Notes under the pieces: generated by a model
Told to the model about the DNA's origin: nothing
Database searches by the model: none
The model's input: the letters and a program-made list of their open reading frames with translations, nothing else
Source: Coleophoma eucalyptorum
Taxonomy: Eukaryota; Ascomycota; Leotiomycetes; Helotiales; Dermateaceae
Assembly (NCBI GenBank): GCA_026120035.1
Contig: JALRME010000016.1
Coordinates: forward strand, 868,001-932,000
Direction of reading: 5' to 3'
Length of the DNA: 64,000 nucleotides
Translations under genes and position numbers: made by a program
Shown here: in pieces, positions 36,367 through 47,053 of the stretch
Layout: every line of letters starts with the position of its first letter
Position numbering within the stretch: position 1 is the first letter of the stretch

Positions 36367-38442
36367 TCACCTAGCTTTGCCAACACCTCCCTTGCTACTA
36401 ATGCTGCTTGCATTGCTGGGTGCTCGAGTAAGCTCATTAGCGTAGTCGTTCAGTCCGTTATTCCTAAGACTACCAGGTGCGCTTCCAGGTCCAACATCTG
36501 GCCCTGGATCTCCGAAAGACATGCCACTGCTATACTTGCTTTCATATGTGCCTGAACTTTCGATCCGTGGAGACCGAGCGACAGCAAGCGCATCTGGTAT
36601 AGCACTCCCTCGGTCCATACTTGACAGGACGGATTCATGGGAGTTAATGGTAGACAGTCCTCCGGGAGTCTGTGTGGGCATTGGCGGTGGGGTTCGCCAA
36701 AGCTCTGGTCGTTCCAGATCGAATGGATCTGAGCGTCTTCCTTTACGGGTATTGGTGGTGAACGCTGAGTACACGGTATCACGATAACTATCTCGCGATG
36801 CTGCTATTGTAGAAGGATATCTCGATGCTGGAGCTGTGCTTGGGGGCCTCCATCCGGCCCCAGTTCCCAGGCCTGTGCCAGACGGTTGATTTGACATGTC
36901 TGTAGATTGACCTCTTGAACGCCGAACATCAGTAACGTAGTTTTGCTTGGATAGAGAGGGTTCGGGTTGAGTAAGCGGGTCTGCAAATGGATTCACAGTA
37001 TCGGCGAACGGATCAAGTTTGGATGCGAAATCAAGCCCAAGGCTACTAAAAGCTCCAGAGTCGCCCCTGGCAAGGGATGCGCGTCTTCGTTCGGCTTGTA
37101 GCTGTAATTCTCTGTCGTTCATGTTCAAGAGTTGTGAGAAGTCCGTTTTTTCATTGAGAGTCGCTTGCTTCTCCGTAATGCCTCGTGCTTTAGCAAATGG
37201 ATCTTCTGGCTCCTTGGTTTTATCTCCACGCCTACCGAATGCAGCCTTCTCCTTGAATCGCTCTAACCAATCTCCAAAACGATCTTTCACAGGAAGCCGG
37301 CCTTGCATACCGGCCGACGCCGCCGAGTTAGTTCGGCTATGCTGAGGTATCGCTCCATCCATAAACTGAGATTGGCCTCTATTGAGGTTGACGCTGGGAG
37401 TATCGCTCCGAGGGCCAATCACTTTGGCTTTCAAGGAAGAACCCAATACAGCAACCTTGTCCTTGACGTCTGAGAATATGTATCCTACCTTCTGAAATTG
37501 TGAACCAGCTCCCGTTCGCCACTTCTCATTATTTCTCGCAGAACCAATTGACTCTCGGTTGATATCGTAGAATTCACTGCCACGACCTGTCCCGAGAGGT
37601 GTGAGTAGTGTGCTTCTTCTCCTCTGTTTCCTCCTCTTTAGAAAGAACCATATCAGGAATCCAATTAAAGCAATACCAGCCAATCCGCCAACCACACCTC
37701 CAGCAATTGGACCAGCTTTACTCTGGGCCTTTGAGGCACTCGTATTCGATCCAACAGCCGGTAAAGTACTGCTTATGCCTGAAGATGCTGCTGCTGCGGC
37801 ACCTTGGGTCGCGCTATGCGCAGATGCATCGCTCGACGAATGCAGAGCTGGGTCATGAGTAGAAGAAGAAACAAGAGAAGAGGAAGATGAAGGGAGAGTA
37901 TCGCTCTGGGCAACAGGCGCCACAGTCGTGCTAGATGAATCGGTTGACGACGACGAAACAGCCGGAGCTGGTGTTGTCGCTGCTATACTCGTAGTGCCGG
38001 GTTGAAAAGTCGAGGTATCAGGAGGCTGAGAAGTGCTCACTAATGTTGGTGCCGCATTTGAGGTTGTAGATGCAGCCACCGCTGGGGGAGTGCTACTTAA
38101 ACTCGTGGTTGTTTCCACTGTAGACGAGCTAGCGCTGCTGGTCGCTACCACTGCTACTGAGGATGAGGTTGTCTCAGCGATACTGGTGGATGATGTAGTT
38201 GTTTGAGCCGTAGTGCTCGTTGCAGAAGTGGTGGTTTGTACATTGGGCGAATTCTGTACCGAACTTGAACTTGAACTTGAACTTGAACTTGAACTTGAAC
38301 TTGAACTTGAACTTGAGCTTGAACTTGCTGCTGTTGCAGCACTCGCTGATATCGTGGTCGCAGTCCTTGGTACCGCTGTACATCGTACTCCACTGATTGT
38401 GGTGATCGAAAATCCTGCCGGCAGGTTCGCGCTGGTCGCCAT
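36367..38442 (-). CDS. Ser/Thr-rich single-pass membrane protein, cell-wall-sensor-like, 691 aa
   Basis: Not a family I can name. It is a single exon. Residues about 1-35 read MATSANLPAGFSITTISGVR. About 210 residues of Ser/Thr/Ala/Val-rich, probably O-glycosylated sequence follow, including a run of about 30 serines. One membrane segment of about 22 residues lies near residue 260 (AGGVVGGLAGIALIGFLIWF) and is followed at once by KRRKQRRR, so the large C-terminal part is predicted cytosolic. That tail is basic, Ser/Pro-rich and contains repeated DPFA/NPFA motifs (FDLERPELW, FADTVNPFADP). No classic signal peptide follows this Met. An in-frame Met 28 codons upstream (38526) begins a hydrophobic stretch that might act as one. 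The plan resembles Mid2/Wsc-type sensors, by inference only. Confidence 0.8.
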   Translation of the reverse strand: MATSANLPAGFSITTISGVRCTAVPRTATTISASAATAASSSSSSSSSSSSSSSSSSSSSSVQNSPNVQTTTSATSTTAQTTTSSTSIAETTSSSVAVVATSSASSSTVETTTSLSSTPPAVAASTTSNAAPTLVSTSQPPDTSTFQPGTTSIAATTPAPAVSSSSTDSSSTTVAPVAQSDTLPSSSSSLVSSSTHDPALHSSSDASAHSATQGAAAAASSGISSTLPAVGSNTSASKAQSKAGPIAGGVVGGLAGIALIGFLIWFFLKRRKQRRRSTLLTPLGTGRGSEFYDINRESIGSARNNEKWRTGAGSQFQKVGYIFSDVKDKVAVLGSSLKAKVIGPRSDTPSVNLNRGQSQFMDGAIPQHSRTNSAASAGMQGRLPVKDRFGDWLERFKEKAAFGRRGDKTKEPEDPFAKARGITEKQATLNEKTDFSQLLNMNDRELQLQAERRRASLARGDSGAFSSLGLDFASKLDPFADTVNPFADPLTQPEPSLSKQNYVTDVRRSRGQSTDMSNQPSGTGLGTGAGWRPPSTAPASRYPSTIAASRDSYRDTVYSAFTTNTRKGRRSDPFDLERPELWRTPPPMPTQTPGGLSTINSHESVLSSMDRGSAIPDALAVARSPRIESSGTYESKYSSGMSFGDPGPDVGPGSAPGSLRNNGLNDYANELTRAPSNASSISSKGGVGKAR
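38261..38326. repeat. In-frame hexanucleotide repeat, 11 units of GAACTT
   Basis: Eleven tandem GAACTT units (one carries a single change, GAGCTT). On the minus strand the repeat encodes alternating TCA and AGT codons, so it produces polyserine inside the membrane protein. Unit gain or loss keeps the frame. Confidence 0.95.
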
Positions 38443-41070
38443 GGCGAAATGAAAGATGGGGGTATAAAATGGCGCGGATATAAAGATATACACAAGTATA
38501 TAGAAAGAAAGTAATTCAACCGTCAAGGGAAGGGGTGTACTGTCGATTGAGGCTCTGGGCCATCAAACTATCACCAATATCATGATTGATTGACGAACAG
38601 AGTCGACGACGATGTTTGCCAAAGCAGTGGATAAAGGTACAGAGATGAACAGAACAGAACAGAACGGAAAGAAAACCAAGACTTGCACGATGCTACTACT
38701 GCCATGGTGCCAGGAGCGGCGTCAAGAGCATGATCAGCGAGGTCAAACGTGTGAATCCACCTTTTCGAGCCCCGAGGAAGAAAAGGTTAAAGCAGGAACA
38801 GAGAAAGGATGGCCTGCACCCATGACAAGGCTGCTTAAGATGTTGCGGAAGGCGTGTCAGGATGGTTTGAAGTCCATCGGCGACGACCAGGGTGCCTGCT
38901 GCTATGCTCGCGTAAGTGGTGCTGGCAAGGAAGTTCGTCGCTGCGCTTGGGCAGTGGAAGGCAGGCGGTCCAAAGAAGGATCGAAGACTGCGCACAATTG
39001 CTGTAACACCATGTCAGTCTTGGGGTGTACAGTTCTGTAGCAAGCAGTAGTTCGAACGTAGGATATGATACCGAACGTCTTGATACACTGATGCCGATGC
39101 AGTTGCTAGTGGCACGAGCTACGAAGAGTTCAGAATCGCTATGAACTGTTCATGCCATGCTGAGCCATGCCATGCCATGCCATTGCTGCTTATGAGATGA
39201 TAGGCAGCTAGCTGGGCTACAGGAAGGCGTCTGAGAGCTGCAGTGTCGCTTGATACCGTGTACCTCTCTCTGTACCGTACGTGTACGAGTAGTCAGTCGT
39301 CTGTCGGTCTTCGTCTCTCCCCACTGCAGGGTGTACCAGCAGCGCACAAGGTAAGCATAATTGTTATGCAAAAGATGTTTGCCAATCCTCTCGCTGGGCG
39401 CCTATCAACGTGATACAAGGCCACTGTATAGGCCTCCTTGAATATGCGCGCAGGGTGAGCTGTGCGTACCTTCTGGCCTCCTGGTCTCTGCACATCTTAC
39501 GTATGGCTGTTTTTGGATGTGCTGCAAATCCTAGGAGCATCTTGGGTATGTCAGGATATACTGGACTGTGGACATCCTCCACGCGACCGTGAGACCTGGA
39601 AACGCTCCGATTGTGTCGTTTGACCCTGGCGCTGTATCTCACATCTCGAATCTCAAACGTCGTGTCCTGAGATAGGCACCTGGATGCTATTTGGTACATT
39701 GTACAAGTAGAAGCGGCGCCCATGTTCCAGAAGCCGTTGTCGAAGGCAACCTAAAGGGCGAGGGTTCCGTGCCTTGCCTGCCTTGTGGACTTGTTGCCCA
39801 TTGGGAAGACGGTCACCATCAAACATACACTTGTAGCCCTACCTGTTCCTGAACTTGACATTCAAAACGTCCACCAATCAAGTATCACTAATACCAGTAC
39901 CAGAATAGCACGATCTGGACGACAACCGAGGGATCTCAATCGCATAAGGTTGGCCGACCATTAAATGCACCGACTCTACGTAGCCAAGGTAATCTTCGCC
40001 AATACGCAGGAGAGGGAGGCACACACGATCGTGCGACAAAAATCAACAGCCAAATCCAAACCAAACCATATCAAACTCCAGAAGAGGAGTGTTTTTCTTC
40101 ATGGCGGAGCGCACTTCTTCTGGAGTGGACTCACTTGACCAAATAAAACACCAACCGTCCTAGACATCCTCAGGACGGAAATGGTTAGTAGTAGTGAAAG
40201 GTGTGCTGCCTCTACCTACGCTGTCTCCTTGCTCACTACCAGTGCCAACACCATGATTCAAAAAGCATGCATCTCTACGCAGTGAGCATGAAGCGTGCTC
40301 GTTGTTTTCGTTTACAGCGACCAGATAACATCCAGTGCTACCTTTTTCTGACTGTCGCAAACCTACAAATTACTGGTCACAGCAAGCAGTTCATCCATGC
40401 CACCCCCATGACTCCTGCCTCTCCATCACCAAACACCTTAGCTCGCTCCATCCCTTCCCTCTTCCATTGTGCATTGCAAACCGTAGTTTTTGATGCCATC
40501 ACCTGGTCCAGGATGGTCTGTAGCCCGACAAGCGCGGATGCGTCTGTACTTGTCTGTCGCTCCCGACGTCGAGGTAAGATGCTTGAAGCAGCACCAAGCA
40601 CAATTAATGCACACAACCTGCCAGATGGAGAGACGCCGGCATGGTCTTGCTGCAGTATGCCAGTCGTGGCACAACAAATCCCACCTGAGCCACTTTTCAT
40701 GGGCAGCGCATCCGACAGAAGGAGGTGATTATCGACAAAATTATCGACTCTCCTCCCTTTCTACCACAACCTGCTGATTTGGTGCCTCCTCAAACATACT
40801 CGGCTTCATCGACCTGTGTGCCTCTGCGACATCCCGACAACCTGACAAGCTGCCCACCGCTTACGCATCGCTCATCCACCATATTCAACCGCGCTCAACT
40901 CAACACAGACCTTCCCTTCTCTTATCGGGTCGTCGTGATCTACATATCCCCATGATCATATAGACGCCTCGTTTCGCACCATCTACAGCGTGTTGTGTTG
41001 TGTTGTATGGCTGACTTCCATCTTCTACCATATACTACTCTCCGTGCACCCCAGAGAAGGCATCATAGAT
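38443..41070. promoter_or_regulatory. 2.6 kb divergent intergenic region with no gene seen
   Basis: Lies between the divergent membrane-protein gene and the orphan gene that starts at 41071. It contains CCATG repeats near 39155-39182 and no open frame with a recognisable domain. Possibly long promoters and leaders for both genes. Confidence 0.45.
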
Positions 41071-43042
41071 ATGTTCTCAGGACTGTCGCATTTCTGTGAG
41101 TTCATTTCATTTGTCGTCTCGACCACCTCCATCTGCCCCTTTTGGGGCATCGTTCTGCAGCGTTCCTGCTCCTGTTGCCGTACTCCGTGTCCTGTCAGGT
41201 TTGCACAATACACGCCCACACTCCCACATTCATGACAAGTGACATGACATGACATGAGATGAGGGCTCTCCAGATGGTCAGATGAAACCCATCAGTTCTC
41301 TGCACAAGTCGGCTTCCTCTTTTCCATGTCTCTTTGCATCACTCAATATCTCCCGGCATATCTTCTCCAATAGTTCCTGCCACACCTGAGTCTGGCCTTG
41401 GCACCATGGGCACTTGATATCCGATCACATTCATGCACGCCCGTTCTCACACATCTCATGTCTTATAGCCGCTTTTCAGCCTCCTACAATAGACGGTACG
41501 CCAAGGAAACCTCCTCCAGCAACTGAGCTCCAGTTTCCTCAATGCGCTCCTCAGGCCAAAGATATTTCTCATCAGGCACAGGGAGATCGGCCTTTGGTAT
41601 CTCTGTTGCAGAGCATCTACCGGCCCGCTGATATCCACCCCACTCATTTTGAAGCTCTTGGGCTTCACGTGTATCGCGATGTTGCACCACATGACCTCCT
41701 TCCAGACCCCAGCTTTCTGCCACCGGTGGATAATTGGATGTCCATCAGTCGCGATGATCTAGAAGAGGTGAACCCACAGACAAGGAGGCCTCTCAACAAT
41801 GGAAACTTATCACCTGGCGTCCAAACATATTTGGAGCGCCAGAGTGAATTGTCCTTGGATAACACGGCAGCATTCCGTTCCGTGCGACGTATTCCCCCTC
41901 CAGCTGGAGAACAGTCAGTGAGATTGGGAAATGCGTACGAATTTTACAAGAACTTAGAATTCTTCTCCGGATACTGGATCGACACATCCTTGCCTCCGGG
42001 GACAGAGGAAGAGAGGCAGAAGCAGTACGAGAATTCGGAAACACCACCACCTCCATCCCACCTTCAGACACATGTGCGAACCGGTTCTGGAGACCAACTA
42101 CCACCGGATTATAGGCAGCATCTACTCACAGCATTTGTCAAACTCGTTGCCTATGACTTTGGTTGCAACGTCTCTCTACCACGCTGCGAGCCTCGTCTAA
42201 ATGTTACTCCGTGTTCAACGTCAGCACCATCAACCTATTTCTCTTCAGGGTGTACCTTCGTGTATCGTTCTCCTACAGATCGAGCTTCAGCTCGTGCAGG
42301 AATTGTAGAAGGCCCGGTTGCAACATTATCATGCCGTACAGCAACGGCATTCTCAGAGCAAGACGAGCAACTTGATCTAGCACGTGAGATAGTAGCAGTT
42401 CTTCTCACAGCGCAACAAAGAGCACGAGGCGGAAAAACCGAGAAGCGTTTCGGAGAAGGCAAGTGGTGGACGGAGAAGAAGAGATGGGGCGGAGGACCTG
42501 GTGGGCCCATAGGTCGAGAAGTTGATAAAGTAGAAGTACTGGGCGTCGGTGAGAAGATGGAAAGTGATTCCATCTCATCAATGAAAGCAACATCTACAAT
42601 TGGTCCTTCCCCAGCCAAGCGGACAAAGAAGGAGAGAGCTCCGGGAAATATGAGTATCTATGACAACTATCGAAAACTGGCCCCACCGAGCTCGACATGG
42701 GATCGAAAGGCGAGATATGAAGCTATTGGCAAACTTCCAGGACAAACTTCTGACGATATATTCTTGGTGAGCGCCTTAAATCATCACATCTCTGTCATCC
42801 GAGTTAGTGTGCCCGCTGGGCTGTTGGATGCATTAGATGGTAAGCTTGATGCAGAATGGAGAAGAGTCTCTATGTGGCGGAGCAAGTGGTACGATCTCTT
42901 CCTAGCCAAGGAGAGGATTGAGGCAATGCAAATAGTTTGGGGCATGATGGGGTATCTAATGAGAAAGATCGAGGCACCTCCAGCCCCGGAGAATAACAGC
43001 GGTGCTCAACTGGAGGCCAATATGAAGATGGATGTCGATTGA
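41071..43042 (+). CDS. Conserved-looking fungal protein of unknown function, 532 aa
   Basis: I do not recognise the family. I propose two exons: 41071-41095 (MFSGLSHF) and 41469-43042, joined by a 373-base intron, giving SAFQPPTIDGTPRKPPPATE. A Met at 41414 inside that intron is the alternative start. The body contains LYRPAD-like and HFEALGLHVYRDVAPHDLL elements, LGNAYEFYKNLEFFSGYWID, a Tyr/Phe-rich patch (FVKLVAYDFGCNVSLPR), a Gly/Arg/Trp-rich stretch (KWWTEKKRWGGGPGGP) and a basic AKRTKKERAPG that could be a nuclear signal. The C-terminus is helical (WRRVSMWRSKWYDLFLAKER). There is no signal peptide and no membrane segment. Nuclear or cytosolic location is inference. The frame is intact over 1.57 kb, so it is a real gene. 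Confidence 0.8.
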
Positions 43043-44531
43043 TACCAATAAATGGGTCTGGTTTTCATGTGTAGATTCGAAGACTTGGAAAATACTTTCT
43101 TTGATTGGCATAGATAGCGAGCGTACTCTGCAAGACCCTCAAAGAGGCTTCTTGTACTAGGGGTAACGACTACAGATTGGCAGAGGCCGACATTATTTTG
43201 AGCAGGGAAGAAAAGCGAAGTATGGAGAACATGTTGGAAATTTAATGGCAGTTGAGCCAGGAAAAAACAAAGAAGACCGGTTACCTATGAAAGCATCCCG
43301 CCTATATGTTGTGCTGGATAGTTGAAGCACTGACTACTGATAAATATGCTTTATTGAGCCGAACTGAAAATGCTTCCCAGTATCCCATTTACTATAAGGA
43401 AAGAGAGAAAACTGAGAGGAAGGGGAAAGACACCAAGAGTTTCGCAATGTTACCCACATGCCCAAATGCATCACAATCTCATGAAAGCTATCCAGGTCGA
43501 TGTTAACAGGGACAACTAATCGTTTGCTTAGATGTTGTCCAATGTCACTTTGAAGCGAGTATGCACGGCTTATTGGCTCGAGAAATATAAACATCACGTG
43601 TCAAAAGTGCAGCTGAAAAATGACCAAGCAGTGACGTGTCCCACCTATCTACCATGTCAGAAGAATTCTCGACGACGCACAGGACGATAGATCCACCAAG
43701 GGCTGGACATTATTCCATGCAGAGGAAGAAAAGACGGGATATGTACCAGATTAGTTGGGGATGCAGCGGAATTCTTCCCCCAAAAGGCCAAGGATATTCG
43801 ACGGACAGATGAAAAAGCTCTCGGACTTGGAGTCAGATCAGGGCTGAGGATATCAACTTTTCTCACTGGGCCCTTACGCGACTGGACAGCTCCTCTCCGG
43901 TACTTCTTTCGCGACAAGCAGGGAGTCCGATTCGCTTCTCTCCCCTTCAAGTAGCCGATACCCGTAGGTCAGCAAGGCTTGTGGCTGTGAAGAAAGGAAT
44001 CAGCAAAAGGGATGAGGCCATGCAGGAGAATTTGGAGCAACGGGTAAGATAGCTGCAGGAGATGGGTACTAGAGTAGAGGGGAGAATCTGATCCGGACCG
44101 ACATAAGCCTCTCTTTACGGAGGATAGAGCCGAATGCGGGAAAGGGAATCGAGCCAAAAGGCTTGCGACGGTGGCTTGCTGAGCTCTGCTTCGACCCAGC
44201 ACCAAAGATGCCCACGCAAGCTGAATGCAACATTTTTATAGGGCGTCCTGTGACCTTTGACTTTTCTCTCCCCATTTCAATTTCGGGCACTCCGCGTTGC
44301 AGTCCTGCTGCACTGCGCCCGCAACGCGGTGCTGTAATGTAAGGCGATGCACGAGGATCAAGCCGTAGGTAGAATGGGCCATGGAGAGAAAGGTACGGGT
44401 TACAGGGTAGAAGTGATCTAGAAGCTGGAGAGAGAGCACTAAATCCCCAGAAGAGCTCCTCCGTTCCGAGGTTCTGGTCCTGCCATGTCCGTCCTACCTA
44501 TATGATGCTGATGACCTGCCATCCATGCAGC

Positions 44532-44563
44532 ACTGACTGACTGACTGACTGACTGACTGACTG
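44532..44563 (+). repeat. Tetranucleotide microsatellite, eight ACTG units
   Basis: Eight perfect tandem ACTG units about 580 bases upstream of the metacaspase start codon. Confidence 0.95.
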
Positions 44564-44690
44564 CTCTGCTCTGTCTCTCTGCACTGCGGCCTCAACTTCT
44601 ACTTTGGGTGATCGTCAGTTTTCTTCCATCTTCAACCTCCCAATCCAACGTCAACTTGAACTCCAGTTGCTCTCTCCCTCCCTCCCCCAA

Positions 44691-44766
44691 CCTCCAACTC
44701 CAAACTCCAAACTCCAAACTCCTTCCTCGAAAACTTCAACTCCAAACTACAAGCTCCAAACTCCAG
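44691..44766 (+). repeat. Imperfect CTCCAAA tandem tract
   Basis: About ten imperfect copies of a CTCCAAA/CTCCAACT unit in the probable 5' leader of the metacaspase gene. Confidence 0.7.
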
Positions 44767-45142
44767 CAACCGACAACCTACCTCGAAGCGCTTACCTCGT
44801 CACGTAGAAGCAGTTAGTCATCTCCCCAGCCCTCTCGCTATCGGCCGCCCATCCAGCCCCACGGGAACTTTGGAAATTTGCTTGCGCTGGCAACATCTAA
44901 TCCTTTTCTACTTACCAAACTTTCTCCTCCGTTCGCGTGCGATTAGCTACAAATCTGACTTCGCCTTCGGCTTCGAACTCTAACCTCTTCCCTGCTGTCA
45001 GTGTTTTGCAACTATCGTACGCGACCTTCAAAGCGCTCTCGGCTTTGAGCCGACTACCCGACCCATCAGCCACCCTATACGAAGTATCACTCCGAAGACC
45101 ACTTCTTTCTCTACTCTCTCTACCACAAAGCACGAAGCACCA

Positions 45143-46734
45143 ATGTCTGGCTACCCAGGATCTGGTTACCATGGAGGAGGATATGGTCCTCCACCAAATC
45201 AGTATGCTCCCCCGCAGGGCTATTATCCGTACGACAACCTTCCTCTCTTGCGCATACCCCTCCACGAGCGCTGACGTACTTTCACAGTCCGCAAGGCAAT
45301 TATGGCCCTCCTCCCTCAGGTCCGCCAGGTCAATATGGCGGCGGTTATCAACAACCTCCCCCTCCTCAGCAATACCAGTACTCCCACGTTAGCAAATCCT
45401 TACTCTGAACTGTTCAGGACGGTGTTGACATGTCACAGCCCCCACCGCAACAATATGGCGGCTACAATGGCGTGCCGAACAACCAACCACAATACAACAG
45501 ACCAGGTCAGGCTTTCACCACTTACTCATATATTTAGATACTAACATTACAAAGGCATGCCATCCGTGAACTCGAACGCATACGTTAATGGGAATCACGC
45601 CGCGCCTGCCCCACCTCCAGCTGGAGCTGTACAATTCGGACAAGGTGCCCCTCAAGGATACGCTTTCCAATACTCAAATTGTACCGGCCGCAGGAAAGCA
45701 CTCTTAATTGGTATAAACTACTTCGGACAGAGAGGACAATTAAGGGGCTGCATAAATGACGTGAAGAACATGTCCGCCTACTTGCACGAGAATTTTGGCT
45801 ATCAGCGAGATGACATGGTCATTCTTACAGACGACCAACAAAATCCAATGAGCCAGCCTACTAAACAGAACATTTTGCGAGCAATGCATTGGCTAGTCAA
45901 GGATGCTCGACCAAACGACTCTTTATTTTTTCACTATTCCGGTACATGAGCCGCGCCTCGATATCAGGAACGAATTTCTGCTAACAGATCGCGCAGGGCA
46001 TGGTGGACAAACAAAAGATCTGGACGGCGACGAGGATGATGGTTATGATGAGGTGATCTATCCAGTTGATTTCAGACAAGTCGGTCACATTGTCGATGAT
46101 GAGATGCACAGAATTATGGTCATGCCACTACAAGCAGGTGTTCGACTGACTGCCATTTTCGACTCCTGCCATTCTGGAACCGCACTTGATTTACCATACG
46201 TCTACTCTACCCAAGGTGTCCTTAAGGAGCCCAACCTTGCCAAGGAAGCTGGCCAGGGTCTTCTCAGCGTCATATCTTCTTACAGCCAAGGCGACATGAG
46301 TGGAGTGGCAAGCAACATCATGGGCTTGTTTAAGAAGGCCACAACTGGCGACGATGCCCACAACAGAACCATGGCAACAAAAACATCACCAGCAGATGTG
46401 GTCATGTGGTCAGGAAGCAAGGATGATCAGACCTCGTTCGTACACTACATTCTGCCATTCTATGTGTTGGACTAACCAGAATCTAGGGCCGACGCAACGA
46501 TTGCTGCACAAGCCACTGGTGCTATGTCCTGGGCCTTCATCACCGCGATGAAGAAGAACCCGCAACAAAGCTACGTTCAACTCTTGAATAGCATTCGTGA
46601 TGAACTTGCTACGAAGTACACCCAGAAACCTCAACTAAGTTGCAGTCATCCTCTTAGTATGTTACATAGCACCTAATGCAATAAAAGACGATCAACTAAC
46701 GCTTTTAGACACCAATCTTTTGTTTGTAATGTAA
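45143..46734 (+). CDS. Metacaspase-1 (caspase-like cysteine protease), 431 aa
   Basis: Ca-dependent protease cleaving after Arg/Lys, linked to stress death and to clearance of protein aggregates in fungi (family knowledge). Seven exons: 45143-45228, 45288-45387, 45418-45505, 45555-45941, 45997-46435, 46487-46656 and 46709-46734. The first ~115 residues are a Gly/Tyr/Pro/Gln-rich prodomain ([18 protein letters not shown]). The p20-like domain begins at [12 protein letters not shown]. The catalytic His is in HYSGHGGQT, whose Gly codon is split by an intron. The catalytic Cys is in [12 protein letters not shown]. The C-terminal part includes [16 protein letters not shown] and LNTNLLFVM. One intron is 30 bases (45388-45417), extremely short. 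The summed frame closes exactly. Confidence 0.95.
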
Positions 46735-47053
46735 ACTATCACAGGGTTATCGGCGTCACTTATAAATACTTGGGAAATGTGGTCATAATTCCAGGCTCTG
46801 TTTTGGCATAGGTGCAAATCGGGCTCGGGGTACTATTATTGATGATGGGCTTGAAATGATGGAAAAAGGATGTTGGACTCTGTTAGATTTGTCTATTGCA
46901 TAATCGACAGTCTGCAGAAGTAAAAATGCATACAAAAAGTCCGCCTGCCCTGTGGGCATGGACACCAGACGCTCGCTCTCCAATGCTTTGTACACCCAGA
47001 CCCGAACCTGACCCTTTACTCCAGAAACAACCCCCTCAGCCTAAGGACATCAT
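46735..47053. other. Convergent 3' region of metacaspase and PcpA genes
   Basis: 319 bases between converging 3' ends; nothing further seen. Confidence 0.5.

Larger units (their letters stand above)
43043..45142. other. Intergenic upstream of the metacaspase gene
   Basis: 2.1 kb between tandem plus-strand genes. It includes a CACGTG palindrome at 43595-43600, an ACTG microsatellite and a CTCCAAA-type tract near the metacaspase leader. The last 500 bases are C/T-rich, as in many fungal leaders. No gene supported. Confidence 0.45.

Noticed and set aside
38154..38519. Gln-Val and Phe-Lys repeat proteins in other frames at 38.2 kb
   Set aside because: They are shadows of the hexanucleotide repeat read out of the polyserine frame.
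41414..41468. Alternative start of the orphan gene at 41414
   Set aside because: The upstream exon MFSGLSHF joins in phase through a good GT-AG intron and yields a more natural N-terminus. Not excluded without transcript data.
42235..42618. 127-codon minus-strand frame
   Set aside because: Antisense to the orphan gene's long exon, with no supporting motif.
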